Assembly (NCBI RefSeq): GCF_002266855.1
Contig: NZ_NGJN01000003.1
Coordinates: 186,001 to 250,000, forward strand
DNA length: 64,000 nt
Source of the DNA: Winogradskyella aurantia
GTDB lineage: Bacteria; Bacteroidota; Bacteroidia; Flavobacteriales; Flavobacteriaceae
Reading direction: 5' to 3'
Below are positions 1 to 8,816 of this stretch, piece after piece. Every line of letters begins with the position of its first letter. The first letter of the stretch is position 1. A program made the translations under genes and the position numbers. The notes under the pieces were generated by a model, which was not told the DNA's origin, ran no database searches, and was given only the letters and a program-made list of their open reading frames with translations.

Positions 1-37
1 TAGAGTGACGCTTTTAAAATACAGACATTTCAAAAAA

Positions 38-445
38 TCAAATTAGATAAACCTCATCTAAAAGCTGTATGTCCTTTATGAGGTTGGGGGGAGAATAATA
101 CCTATGTGGAATGGTTTCTTTAGGTAGACTATTTATAGTAAGGGAATAAGTGTAAAGGAAGATGGCTAGAACAGGCTGTAAATCTAAATCTAACTTTTGA
201 AATTCAGAAGTGTTTAATTTGTCTTGACCTTCTACCACATCAACAACGTCCTCACAACAAGGTTTCTTAACAAGGTCATCTTTTTCATTATTCATTCCGC
301 TACATTTCTGTACTTTTGAGAATATAGCTTTATCTACTAAATTATTTCCACAGTAGTGCTTTTCAATAGTGAAAGACATTGTTGAAAACAGCACCAATAC
401 GGATAGTGCCAATGAAATTGTTTTATATAGAAGTAACTTATTCAC
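38..445 (-). CDS. HYC_CC_PP family protein
   Basis: Small exported protein of 135 residues. The sequence shows a hydrophobic N-terminal segment (residues 5-25) followed by the motifs that name this Bacteroidota family: HYC near residue 30, PCC near 62 and SPP near 118. The function of the family is unknown. The paired cysteines and histidine could bind a metal, but that is inference. The start is GTG. The only later in-frame ATG would cut away the signal segment. A TAnnTTTG promoter element ends about 5 bases before the GTG, so the mRNA leader would be very short or absent. What lies downstream (below position 38) is outside the window. Confidence 0.75.
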   Translation of the reverse strand: MNKLLLYKTISLALSVLVLFSTMSFTIEKHYCGNNLVDKAIFSKVQKCSGMNNEKDDLVKKPCCEDVVDVVEGQDKLNTSEFQKLDLDLQPVLAIFLYTYSLTINSLPKETIPHRYYSPPNLIKDIQLLDEVYLI

Positions 446-449
446 AAAG

Positions 450-457
450 CAAAATTA
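450..457 (-). promoter_or_regulatory. -7 promoter element (TAATTTTG) for the HYC_CC_PP gene
   Basis: On the minus strand the sequence reads TAATTTTG and matches the Bacteroidota consensus TAnnTTTG. It ends 4 bases upstream of the GTG start, which implies a leaderless or nearly leaderless transcript. No clear -33 element was identified. Confidence 0.45.
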
Positions 458-495
458 CAAAATAAATGTTTAGGTACTAAGAGTTTACCAAAGCC

Positions 496-924
496 TTAAC
501 GATTTAGTCTGTAATAGTAAAAGGCTGGCAAAAGAAGAATGAGCAATATAGGCTGAATTAAAAATCGCCTAATATTAAAAAACAAATAGTAATCCTCTTG
601 TTTAGGATTAATGACAAAATAAAGGAAAGGAATCAACATAAGAACATAAGCTACGGCATAAATTAATGAAGAAAACCTAAGGATGTTCTTATCCTTAAAG
701 ACCATAAAAATAATTCCTAAGGAACAAATAGTGTTCATTAAAAACCTGAGACTTGTAAAAAATACTAATTTGGCCACTTCTCGTCTTGGGCTGTCTACAT
801 ACAGATAATCGTTTTCAAAAAAGGTTAAATAGGGGTCGTAAAAGAGTTGGTCTTCAAACGCCCTTATTAAAACCAAGAAAAGCAAAAGAATACTAATGAT
901 ACTATATCTGAGGATCTTAGACAT
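496..924 (-). CDS. Exosortase F system-associated membrane protein
   Basis: Integral membrane protein of 142 residues with about four hydrophobic segments (near residues 5-22, 50-75, 84-104 and 119-138). Its length, topology and position directly after an XrtF-type exosortase match the small partner protein that accompanies XrtF in Flavobacteriaceae. It overlaps the exosortase gene by 8 bases, so the two are probably translated together. The role of the partner is not known. It may stabilise the exosortase or present substrates to it, which is inference. Confidence 0.8.
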   Translation of the reverse strand: MSKILRYSIISILLLFLVLIRAFEDQLFYDPYLTFFENDYLYVDSPRREVAKLVFFTSLRFLMNTICSLGIIFMVFKDKNILRFSSLIYAVAYVLMLIPFLYFVINPKQEDYYLFFNIRRFLIQPILLILLLPAFYYYRLNR

Positions 925-1465
925 TGGCTTTAAGTTTGGTAAAACGGTTTACCCAAACCATCCATAACAAGAACACAGTACCGTAAATAAGCAATGGAAA
1001 TATGACCGTATGTAGAATTTCGCGTCGCCAAGGATAATGGTAAAGGCCAACCGAAAGAATGGCAATTCTGAGGAGATTAAAAGCATAAATAAGTATACTA
1101 CCAGCAAAACAGTATAGCAGTGTGGCTTTTAATTTACCAGCAAAGGCAACAATAAAGGATACAAATAAAATTATAATGCTTAAGGCATTGCAACCCTCAA
1201 CGACCCTAGCTACATATTTGCCATTAATAATAATCTTCATCGAGGGTTCATTTGCGTGAGCCGCAATTTTTGTGTTATAACCTATGCCATTCAATAGGGA
1301 TTCCGTTTGGCGCGCCACTAAATTTGTCATGAAGTCAGGATAATACATAGAGCCATCTGATAAAGATAAGTACCATCCGTAGGCCAAGGTAAGACTCGTA
1401 TACACCGCTATAAATGTGATTATAAAACGGAATACCAGCTTGTATTTAACGAATAATGATTTCAA
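917..1465 (-). CDS. xrtF: Exosortase family protein XrtF
   Basis: Predicted membrane-embedded cysteine transpeptidase of 182 residues. Exosortases cut C-terminal sorting tags from exported proteins. The likely catalytic triad is visible: Cys92 in VEGCNALS, Arg133 in NLLRIAIL and His152 in ILHTVIFP, each at the edge of a hydrophobic helix. The protein is much shorter than proteobacterial EpsH-type exosortases (near 300 residues), which fits the small XrtF form. It is followed, with an 8-base overlap, by its usual partner gene. No protein in this window shows an obvious C-terminal sorting signal, so the substrate must lie elsewhere. Confidence 0.87.
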   Translation of the reverse strand: MKSLFVKYKLVFRFIITFIAVYTSLTLAYGWYLSLSDGSMYYPDFMTNLVARQTESLLNGIGYNTKIAAHANEPSMKIIINGKYVARVVEGCNALSIIILFVSFIVAFAGKLKATLLYCFAGSILIYAFNLLRIAILSVGLYHYPWRREILHTVIFPLLIYGTVFLLWMVWVNRFTKLKANV

Positions 1466-1557
1466 AAAATCAGAACAATGTTAGTTTGATGTTAAATTTA
1501 TGAAAACGACATTTCAAAACAGCTGTATTTAGATACTTTTACCAAAAAAATTTATTC

Positions 1558-2040
1558 ATGACCCTGCAAGAACTAAAACCTAGGATAAAGTCAATTATTG
1601 CACTTAAAAAGAAAACAGTAGACGAGCGTCTTTTAAGTATATGCGAGCTTCTTGAGGCAAATGTAGCCTATTACAATTGGGTTGGTTTTTATTTTAAAAA
1701 TGGAGACAAGGATGAACTTAAATTAGGACCTTATGTGGGCGCACCCACCGACCATACCATAATCCCTTTCGGCAAAGGCATTTGCGGTCAAGTTGCGGTT
1801 AGCAACAAAAACTTTGTAGTACCAGATGTATCGGCTCAAGATAATTATATTGCCTGTAGCATATCAGTTAAGGCAGAAATTGTAGTTCCTATCTTTATAA
1901 ACGGAGACAATATTGGTCAAATTGATATTGATTCAAACACACCAGACCCTTTTACGGAAGATGATGAGCGTTTTTTAGAGTATGTCTGTAAGCAAGTGGC
2001 TAAGCTAATAGATGAGGAAAACTATATGCTGACCTTTTAG
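1558..2040 (+). CDS. GAF domain protein, free methionine-(R)-sulfoxide reductase-like
   Basis: Single GAF domain of 160 residues resembling free Met-R-sulfoxide reductase (fRMsr, YebR/MsrC type) over its full length, with shared stretches such as WVGFYF, GKGICG, YIAC and DIDS. The enzyme family uses three cysteines. Here the equivalents of two are present (Cys76 in GKGICG and Cys100 in YIAC). The position of the first resolving cysteine, after LGPYVG, holds a Thr-Asp-His stretch instead. Reductase activity is therefore plausible but not assured, and a ligand-binding GAF role is the alternative. The stop codon overlaps the stop of the convergent ABC permease by 4 bases. Confidence 0.75.
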   Translation: MTLQELKPRIKSIIALKKKTVDERLLSICELLEANVAYYNWVGFYFKNGDKDELKLGPYVGAPTDHTIIPFGKGICGQVAVSNKNFVVPDVSAQDNYIACSISVKAEIVVPIFINGDNIGQIDIDSNTPDPFTEDDERFLEYVCKQVAKLIDEENYMLTF

Positions 2041-3290
2041 AAACCTGTTCTAATAGCCTCAACGGGATCCAATCGTGAAGCTGAAATTGCGGGCACTACA
2101 CCAGCTAATAGTCCTATAAAGGAAGATATTGAGAGTCCAATTAGCATATTTTTAAATGACAATACAAATTCAAACTCATCGGCCAATGAAGAGGCAACCA
2201 TAGTTGCTAATCCAACCATAATCAAACCAACAAGCCCTCCTAAAACCGCCAAAATCACAGCTTCAAATAGAAATTGAAATAAAATAAATTTATTTTTAGC
2301 ACCTAATGACTTTTGAATTCCAATGATATTAGTGCGCTCCTTCACACTCACAAACATTATATTAGCGATACCAAAGCCTCCCACCAATAGGGAAAATCCA
2401 CTGATCACCCAACCAATAACATTCAAGCTACTAATAATACCGTCAACTAAGGATTGGAGCCCTTCAACCGCACTTATAAAGAACGGCGAAATTTCATCTG
2501 GCTTTATACCTCTTTTATTTCTGAGCAATTGCGTTATTTCAGCTTTTAAGATATCCGGATTTACACCGTCTTGGGGTTTTATGATCACAAAGGGAATAAT
2601 AGAACGTTTATTCTCGCCAAATTGATTTCTTACAAAATTCACTGGAATAAAAACAGAGATATCATTACTGTCACCAAAAAGAGCCGAGCCTTCCTTTTTG
2701 ACTACCCCTATTACAGTAAATCGTTGGCCATAAAGCCGTATCTTTTTGCCTAGAGGATTAACCTCACCAAAGAGTGAATTTGCAATCTCAGACCCAATAA
2801 CAACAACAGACCTACCCGAATTAGACTCAACTTCATTGAAAAAACGGCCACTCTCAAATTCTAGGCGTTGAATATCTTCAAACTCATAAGATACAGCCAC
2901 AGTATTGACGTTATCCACTAATTCAGACTCATATCGGATACGTTCACGCTGAACAAATAACTGGAAGGCCATATGCTCAACATCGGCCAAAGCTGATTTT
3001 AAATAGCGGTACTCTGAATATGATATTTGTTTAAATTGCTCACGCTTCCATTTGGGAACATCAGTTGGGCTGAAGGTGAAATGTGATAAGTACATGGTAT
3101 TACTCTCCAAAGCATTTAATTTAGATTTAATGTTTCTGTCCAAGGAGTCCACTGCCGCGAGTACTGCTATTATTGAAAAAATACCAATAGTAACACCTAG
3201 TAGCGTCAAGAAGGTTCGCAACCTATTGTTTGCAAGTGCATTTAACGCAAAAGAAAAACTTTCCTTAAAAAGTCTTAGGTAAACTAGCAT
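2037..3290 (-). CDS. ABC transporter permease, MacB/FtsX type (copy 2 of tandem pair)
   Basis: Membrane permease of 417 residues. It has one N-terminal transmembrane helix (about 26-48), a long periplasmic MacB-type core domain (about 50-280) and three C-terminal FtsX-type helices (about 291-316, 338-365 and 380-405). It ends with the family signature LDPVEAIR. Such proteins couple ATP hydrolysis to periplasmic work or export of lipoproteins, peptides or drugs. The neighbouring gene on the same strand (3369-4619) is a close paralogue, alike especially at the N terminus and in the FtsX region. No ATP-binding subunit lies nearby. The substrate is unknown. Confidence 0.88.
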   Translation of the reverse strand: MLVYLRLFKESFSFALNALANNRLRTFLTLLGVTIGIFSIIAVLAAVDSLDRNIKSKLNALESNTMYLSHFTFSPTDVPKWKREQFKQISYSEYRYLKSALADVEHMAFQLFVQRERIRYESELVDNVNTVAVSYEFEDIQRLEFESGRFFNEVESNSGRSVVVIGSEIANSLFGEVNPLGKKIRLYGQRFTVIGVVKKEGSALFGDSNDISVFIPVNFVRNQFGENKRSIIPFVIIKPQDGVNPDILKAEITQLLRNKRGIKPDEISPFFISAVEGLQSLVDGIISSLNVIGWVISGFSLLVGGFGIANIMFVSVKERTNIIGIQKSLGAKNKFILFQFLFEAVILAVLGGLVGLIMVGLATMVASSLADEFEFVLSFKNMLIGLSISSFIGLLAGVVPAISASRLDPVEAIRTGF

Positions 3291-3368
3291 ATCGCATTTT
3301 TTACAATAATAAAGATAATGGCTTTATTAACGTAATATGTTACAGAAAAGCTAAAAATAAAAATTGAC

Positions 3369-4619
3369 TTATATTCCTGATCGTATAGCTTCTACAGGAT
3401 CTAATCGCGATGCGGTCAAGGCTGGAATAACTCCAGAAACCAAGCCGATAAACGTTGAAATTCCTAAACCAATACAAATATTTGTGAAAGAAAGGACAAA
3501 CTTAAAATCATCTAGAGCTAAGGTGGATATTATCGTAATCAACCAAACCAAAATCAATCCAACTAAGCCACCAAGAAGCGCAAGGATAATGGCTTCAAAT
3601 AAGAATTGAAACAAAATAAATTTATTTTTAGCCCCAAGCGCCTTTTGTATTCCTATAATATTGGTTCGCTCCTTTACGCTGACAAACATAATATTGGCAA
3701 TACCAAAGCCTCCTACCAAAAGTGAAAAACCGCTGAGCATCCAACCTATAACATTCAAACTAGCAATGATACTATCAATGATATTAACAAAACCAGACAG
3801 CCTTGATAGAAAGAAGTCACTAATATCGCCTGCTTTTACACCTCTGTGTACCCTAAATTTTTGTTCTAGTACCTGCTCAAAGGCATCAATATCTACATTC
3901 GCCGTAGGCTTAATCACAATAGCTGTTGGATAACCTGTTTTGCCAGTGTTTATTATACCGCGGACAAAGTTTACTGGCATGTAAGCAGTGTCATCAGGCG
4001 AATCACCTATAGCATCACCAAATTTCTGCAAAACGCCTATAACTCTTAATTTACGTCCAAAAATACGGATTTGCTTTCCTATAGGTTCTTCTTGACCGAA
4101 AAGGTTCTCAGCCAATCTATAACCTATAACAACCACTGGAGCACCCGTTTCCGATTCTAGTTCTGTGTAAAAACGACCCTTATCCAATTTTAAACGTTCT
4201 ATAGCATAAATCCCGTGGGTTACTGCACCTATATTTACCCCACTTATTGTTTCCGCTTGGTAACGAACGGTCTCTCTAATACCAAAAATGCTATAAGCCG
4301 TTTCTTCAACGTCGGAAATATTTTTTCTTATAAACTTATAATCGTCATATGAAATTGGCTCAAAGTTATCGCGTTTCCATTTGGGAACATCGGTTGGACC
4401 AAATGAAATTGTCATTAAATACATCGTATTGGTATCAATACCATCTAGATTTTCACGAATACTTCTATCTAACGAATCTACCGCTGCCAAAACCGCAATT
4501 ATGGAAAATATACCTACCGTCACTCCCAAAAGAGAAAGAAATGTCCTGAGCCTATTATTGTTGAGAGCGGTTAAGGCAAAAGAAAAACTTTCTTTTATTA
4601 ACCTAAGATAAACCAACAT
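3369..4619 (-). CDS. ABC transporter permease, MacB/FtsX type (copy 1 of tandem pair)
   Basis: Paralogue of the gene at 2037-3290 with the same layout: N-terminal helix, periplasmic MacB-type core, three C-terminal helices and the ending LDPVEAIR. It is 416 residues from the ATG at 4617-4619. An in-frame extension of 15 residues upstream is possible, but this ATG gives the N terminus MLVYLRLIKESF, which matches MLVYLRLFKESF in the paralogue. The two copies are nearly identical in the FtsX region (GGFGIANIMFVSVKERTN) and diverge in the periplasmic core. This suggests duplication followed by specialisation, perhaps as a heterodimer. The gap between them is 78 bases. Confidence 0.88.
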   Translation of the reverse strand: MLVYLRLIKESFSFALTALNNNRLRTFLSLLGVTVGIFSIIAVLAAVDSLDRSIRENLDGIDTNTMYLMTISFGPTDVPKWKRDNFEPISYDDYKFIRKNISDVEETAYSIFGIRETVRYQAETISGVNIGAVTHGIYAIERLKLDKGRFYTELESETGAPVVVIGYRLAENLFGQEEPIGKQIRIFGRKLRVIGVLQKFGDAIGDSPDDTAYMPVNFVRGIINTGKTGYPTAIVIKPTANVDIDAFEQVLEQKFRVHRGVKAGDISDFFLSRLSGFVNIIDSIIASLNVIGWMLSGFSLLVGGFGIANIMFVSVKERTNIIGIQKALGAKNKFILFQFLFEAIILALLGGLVGLILVWLITIISTLALDDFKFVLSFTNICIGLGISTFIGLVSGVIPALTASRLDPVEAIRSGI

Positions 4620-4728
4620 GTCATAATATTTAATCGCGATTAAAGAATTAGACGTTGTCAACAATTCATTGTTACAAAAAACTTGAACAAACTGCCTAAA
4701 TGAGCGATAATTTGTTTTTGATTATACG

Positions 4729-4736
4729 TATTTTTG
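4729..4736 (+). promoter_or_regulatory. -7 promoter element (TATTTTTG) for purH
   Basis: Matches TAnnTTTG and lies 26 bases before the purH ATG. No -33 TTG at a convincing distance was seen. It sits in the divergent region shared with the ABC permease pair. Confidence 0.45.
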
Positions 4737-4762
4737 CCGCATAAATTTCACAAGACCATATC

Positions 4763-6292
4763 ATGACTGAAAAGACCATTTCATCTGCACTTATTTCTGT
4801 ATTTAGCAAAGATGGACTCGCCCCAATTGTTAAGAAATTGAATGACTTAAATGTGACCATTTATTCTACTGGGGGAACTGAAAAATTCATCAGGGATTTG
4901 GGCATCGATGTTGTACCCGTAGAAGACGTAACTTCGTATCCATCTATACTTGGCGGTAGGGTTAAGACCTTACACCCAAAGGTGTTTGGTGGTATTTTAA
5001 ACAGACAAGACCATTCGGGTGATATTGCCGAATTGGCAGAATTTGAAATTCCACAAATTGATTTGGTTATAGTGGATTTATATCCGTTTGAAAAAACAGT
5101 AGCTTCTGGTGCAAGTGACCAAGATATTATCGAGAAAATTGATATAGGAGGTATTTCCTTGATTAGGGCAGCCGCTAAAAATTATGCCGATGTACTTTGC
5201 GTCTCTTCGGTTGAGGAGTATTCTGAATTATTGGAATTACTTGAAGAAAAACATGGCGTCACCTCGAGTGAGGACCGTAAGCTGTTTGCCGCTAAAGCGT
5301 TCAACGTTTCCTCGCATTATGACACGGCCATATTCAATTATTTTAACAATGACCACAAGATAGCCGCTTTAAAAGTAAGCGAAACTAATGGCAAGGTTTT
5401 GCGCTATGGCGAAAACCCACATCAAAAAGGCTTTTTCTACGGCGATTTTGAGGCAATGTTCACCAAGCTTTACGGAAAGGAGTTGAGCTACAATAACCTT
5501 TTGGATGTTGACGCCGCTGTTAACCTTATTTCAGAATTTAAAAACGAAGACCCAACTTTTGCCGTATTAAAGCATAACAATGCTTGTGGGTTTGCACAAC
5601 GCAAGACAGTTCAACAAGCTTATATTGATGCACTTGCAGGAGACCCGGTATCCGCTTTTGGCGGTATTTTAATATCGAACACGCAGATTGACAAATCAAC
5701 AGCAGAAGAAATACACAAGCTGTTCTGCGAAGTGGTTATTTCACCATCTTTCACTCCGGATGCCTTAGAAATTTTGAAGGGCAAAAAGAACAGAATCTTA
5801 TTGGTTCTTAATGATGTTGAATTGCCAAAAACTACAGTAAGAACCTGCTTAAATGGCATACTTGTTCAAGAGAGAGATAATAAAACAGACGCGCTAGAGG
5901 ATTTAAAAACAGTAACAAATAAAGCAGCTACAAATACAGAATTGGAGGATTTAATATTTGCATCCAAAATTTGTAAACACACCAAATCCAATACTATAGT
6001 ATTAGCTAAAAACAAACAGCTTTGCGCTAGTGGTACCGGACAAACCAGTCGTGTTGATGCACTTAATCAGGCTATACATAAGGCTAAATCCTTTGGTTTT
6101 GACCTTAATGGTGCTGTAATGGCAAGTGATGCTTTTTTTCCATTTCCAGATTGTGTTGAGATTGCTGATAAAGCTGGCATAACAGCTATTATTCAACCAG
6201 GAGGCTCAATTAAAGACGAATTGAGCATTGATTATTGCAACGCAAACAACCTGGCCATGGTATTTACCGGAACAAGACATTTTAAACATTAA
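4763..6292 (+). CDS. purH: Bifunctional AICAR transformylase / IMP cyclohydrolase PurH
   Basis: Catalyses the last two steps of de novo purine synthesis in the cytoplasm: formyl transfer from 10-formyl-THF to AICAR, then ring closure to IMP. It has 509 residues, the usual length for the family. The N-terminal MGS-like cyclohydrolase domain (about 1-145) has STGGTEKFI and GGRVKTLHPK. The C-terminal AICARFT domain holds the catalytic Lys270-His271 in KHNNACGF and ends in GTRHFKH. It is transcribed away from the ABC permeases with its own promoter and is followed by the mreB operon. Confidence 0.97.
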   Translation: MTEKTISSALISVFSKDGLAPIVKKLNDLNVTIYSTGGTEKFIRDLGIDVVPVEDVTSYPSILGGRVKTLHPKVFGGILNRQDHSGDIAELAEFEIPQIDLVIVDLYPFEKTVASGASDQDIIEKIDIGGISLIRAAAKNYADVLCVSSVEEYSELLELLEEKHGVTSSEDRKLFAAKAFNVSSHYDTAIFNYFNNDHKIAALKVSETNGKVLRYGENPHQKGFFYGDFEAMFTKLYGKELSYNNLLDVDAAVNLISEFKNEDPTFAVLKHNNACGFAQRKTVQQAYIDALAGDPVSAFGGILISNTQIDKSTAEEIHKLFCEVVISPSFTPDALEILKGKKNRILLVLNDVELPKTTVRTCLNGILVQERDNKTDALEDLKTVTNKAATNTELEDLIFASKICKHTKSNTIVLAKNKQLCASGTGQTSRVDALNQAIHKAKSFGFDLNGAVMASDAFFPFPDCVEIADKAGITAIIQPGGSIKDELSIDYCNANNLAMVFTGTRHFKH

Positions 6293-6456
6293 TGCTAATG
6301 CTCTTACAAGCGGATAGATTTATTTCCTAAGCATATATTTATAGAAAAAAAATAGGCAATACACATCCATAGTAAGAGAATTATCGTATAATTGATTACA
6401 TTTACGACACGTCGCTAATGACGGACTGAAATAACCCAAATAATTAAAAGTAGCCC

Positions 6457-7485
6457 ATGGGATTTTTTGATTTCTTAACTGAAGAAATAGCCATAGACCT
6501 AGGAACGGCAAATACCCTTATAATCCATAACGACAAAGTAGTAGTTGATAACCCTTCAATTGTTGCTAGAGACCGCATCAGTGGAAAAATAATTGCTGTC
6601 GGTAAAGAGGCCAACATGATGCAGGGAAAAACCCATGAAAATATAAAAACCATCCGTCCTTTGAAAGATGGGGTAATTGCAGATTTTGATGCGTCTGAGC
6701 AAATGATTAGCTTATTCATCAAAAATATTCCAGCACTTAAAAAGAAGTTTTTCAATCCTGCCTTAAGAATGGTCGTATGTATTCCTTCAGGAATTACGGA
6801 AGTTGAAATGCGTGCTGTTAAGGAATCTTGTGAGCGTGTTAATGGAAAAGAAGTTTACCTTATACATGAACCGATGGCTGCAGCTATTGGTATTGGCGTA
6901 GATATTATGCAGCCCAAAGGTAATATGATTGTCGATATAGGTGGTGGTACAACAGAAATTGCCGTCATCGCCCTTGGTGGTATTGTTTGCGACAAATCGG
7001 TAAAAGTAGCGGGTGACGTATTTACTAATGATATTATTTATTACATGCGTACCCAACATAATCTGTATGTTGGCGATCGAACTGCTGAGAAGATAAAAAT
7101 TCAGATTGGTGCCGCCACAGAAGATTTAGAGTTACCTCCTGAGGATATGAGTGTTCAAGGACGCGATCTGTTAACGGGAAAACCAAAGCAGGTTCAGATT
7201 TCTTATCGTGAAATAGCTAAAGCTCTGGATAAATCTATTTTAAGAATTGAGGACTCCGTAATGGAAACCTTGTCACAAACACCTCCAGAATTAGCTGCTG
7301 ATATCTACAATACCGGTATTTATTTGGCAGGTGGAGGCTCAATGCTGAGAGGCTTAGACAAGCGTCTCTCACAAAAAACAGACCTACCTGTTTATATTGC
7401 TGAAGACCCGCTAAGGGCAGTTGTAAGAGGTACGGGAATAGTGCTTAAAAATTTAGCTAAATACAAAAGCGTATTGATTAAATAA
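6457..7485 (+). CDS. mreB: Rod shape-determining protein MreB
   Basis: Bacterial actin homologue of 342 residues. It polymerises under the inner membrane and guides the elongation machinery that inserts new peptidoglycan into the side wall. Actin-fold nucleotide motifs are visible: DLGTANTLI at the N terminus, DIGGGTTEIAVIALGG in the middle and AGGGSMLRGLDKRL near the C terminus. The N-terminal MGFFDF is a likely membrane-contact segment. It is the first gene of mreB-mreC-mreD-mrdA-rodA. The 164-base leader after purH holds TACATTTA, one base off the -7 consensus. Confidence 0.97.
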   Translation: MGFFDFLTEEIAIDLGTANTLIIHNDKVVVDNPSIVARDRISGKIIAVGKEANMMQGKTHENIKTIRPLKDGVIADFDASEQMISLFIKNIPALKKKFFNPALRMVVCIPSGITEVEMRAVKESCERVNGKEVYLIHEPMAAAIGIGVDIMQPKGNMIVDIGGGTTEIAVIALGGIVCDKSVKVAGDVFTNDIIYYMRTQHNLYVGDRTAEKIKIQIGAATEDLELPPEDMSVQGRDLLTGKPKQVQISYREIAKALDKSILRIEDSVMETLSQTPPELAADIYNTGIYLAGGGSMLRGLDKRLSQKTDLPVYIAEDPLRAVVRGTGIVLKNLAKYKSVLIK

Positions 7486-7495
7486 GAAGTAAATA

Positions 7496-8317
7496 ATGCA
7501 ACAAATATTCAATTTTGTTATAAGAAACAAAACTTTTCTGTTGTTTTTATTACTTTTTTGTATCTCGCTAGGCTTTACCATTCAATCGCACTCCTACCAT
7601 AAAAGTACATTTATTAATTCAGCTAATGCCCTAACAGGTGGCGTATATGGTACCGTAAATTCAATTGATGAATACTTTGGATTAAAGGACCAAAACGAGC
7701 TCTTATTAGAAGAAAACCGGCGATTAAGAAGGCAACTCTTGAATATTCCTAGTGCATCAGACTCGTCTTATATAGACACATCTTATTCTAAAGTTCCTTA
7801 TAGGATTACCTCAGCTGAAGTATATAAGAATAGTTATTCTCGAATGAACAACTACCTAACCCTTAATAAAGGAAAGAACGATAGTATAAAACAAGATTTT
7901 GGCGTTATTACTTCAAATGGAATTGTTGGTATTATAGACAATACATCAAATAACTATTCGAGGGTACTCTCTATTCTCAATAAAAAAAGTAGGATAAATG
8001 CCAAGCTAAAAAATACAAATCATATCGGTTCCTTAACTTGGGACGGAAAATCTTCCCAATTTACTCAACTCATAGACGTCTCTAATTTTGCCCCAATTAA
8101 AGTTGGAGATACAATTGTTACTGGGGGGCAATCTGCTATTTTCCCTAAAGGCATCAATATAGGTGTTATTGATGACTTTAAGACGGATATAGGAGGGGAC
8201 ACTTACATTATTCAAGTAAAGTTGTTCAATGACATGACCAATATCGGGGCCGTTTACATTATCGAAAATTTAGACAAGGAAGAGATAAAATCCTTAGAAA
8301 TGATGACAGATGACTAG
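7496..8317 (+). CDS. mreC: Rod shape-determining protein MreC
   Basis: Bitopic inner-membrane protein of 273 residues that links the MreB filament with the periplasmic penicillin-binding protein PBP2. It shows a short cytoplasmic N terminus, one transmembrane helix (about 12-30), a coiled-coil stretch (about 58-80, ELLLEENRRLRRQL) and the beta-rich MreC domain, with the family segments NGIVGII and VGDTIVTGG. It follows mreB by 10 bases and overlaps mreD by 8 bases, as expected for translational coupling within the elongasome operon. Confidence 0.95.
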   Translation: MQQIFNFVIRNKTFLLFLLLFCISLGFTIQSHSYHKSTFINSANALTGGVYGTVNSIDEYFGLKDQNELLLEENRRLRRQLLNIPSASDSSYIDTSYSKVPYRITSAEVYKNSYSRMNNYLTLNKGKNDSIKQDFGVITSNGIVGIIDNTSNNYSRVLSILNKKSRINAKLKNTNHIGSLTWDGKSSQFTQLIDVSNFAPIKVGDTIVTGGQSAIFPKGINIGVIDDFKTDIGGDTYIIQVKLFNDMTNIGAVYIIENLDKEEIKSLEMMTDD

Positions 8318-8816
8318 CACTGTAGGCATACACACAATTAGATTTATCGTTTTATTGCTAGTTCAGGTAGTTATCTGTAATAATATAAACTTTTTGGGCT
8401 ATATCAACCCCTATATCTACATTATATTTATTTTCTTATTTCCTATACGAGATAATAGATTAACGCTGCTCTTGTTAAGTTTTTTATTGGGTCTCTTTAT
8501 TGATATGTTTTCTGATTCAGGAGGCGTTCATGCAGCGGCGTCAGTTGTCTTAGCCTATGCCAGGCCCGTTCTGCTTAAAACATCGTTTGGTATGTTGTAC
8601 GAACATCAAAGTGTAAAATTTACTACCACCGATATAGGCAGTCTTTTTACCTATATAACCTTTGGCACACTAATACATCACTTGACATTATTTTCTCTAG
8701 AGATTTTTAACATATCTAGTATACTGTTAATTCTTAAAAAGACGTTATTCTCAAGTACCTTCACTATTATTGTGAGCATTTTAATAATTATTCTCTTTAG
8801 TCGAAATCGAAAATGA
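8310..8816 (+). CDS. mreD: Rod shape-determining protein MreD
   Basis: Small polytopic membrane protein of 168 residues with five or six hydrophobic helices and very few charged residues. MreD is poorly conserved in sequence. The call rests on size, hydrophobicity, the segment GLFIDMFSDSGGVHAAASV (the conserved G-x-x-x-D region of the family) and position between mreC and the PBP2 gene. Its start lies inside the mreC end (8-base overlap), and its stop overlaps the next start (ATGA). It is thought to assist MreC/PBP2 activation in the elongasome. Confidence 0.9.
   Translation: MTSTVGIHTIRFIVLLLVQVVICNNINFLGYINPYIYIIFIFLFPIRDNRLTLLLLSFLLGLFIDMFSDSGGVHAAASVVLAYARPVLLKTSFGMLYEHQSVKFTTTDIGSLFTYITFGTLIHHLTLFSLEIFNISSILLILKKTLFSSTFTIIVSILIIILFSRNRK

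Noticed and set aside
2323-3933. Two similar plus-strand open frames at about 2323-2625 and 3661-3933 that look like a repeat
   Set aside because: They are antisense to the same part of the two paralogous ABC permeases, so the likeness only reflects that duplication.
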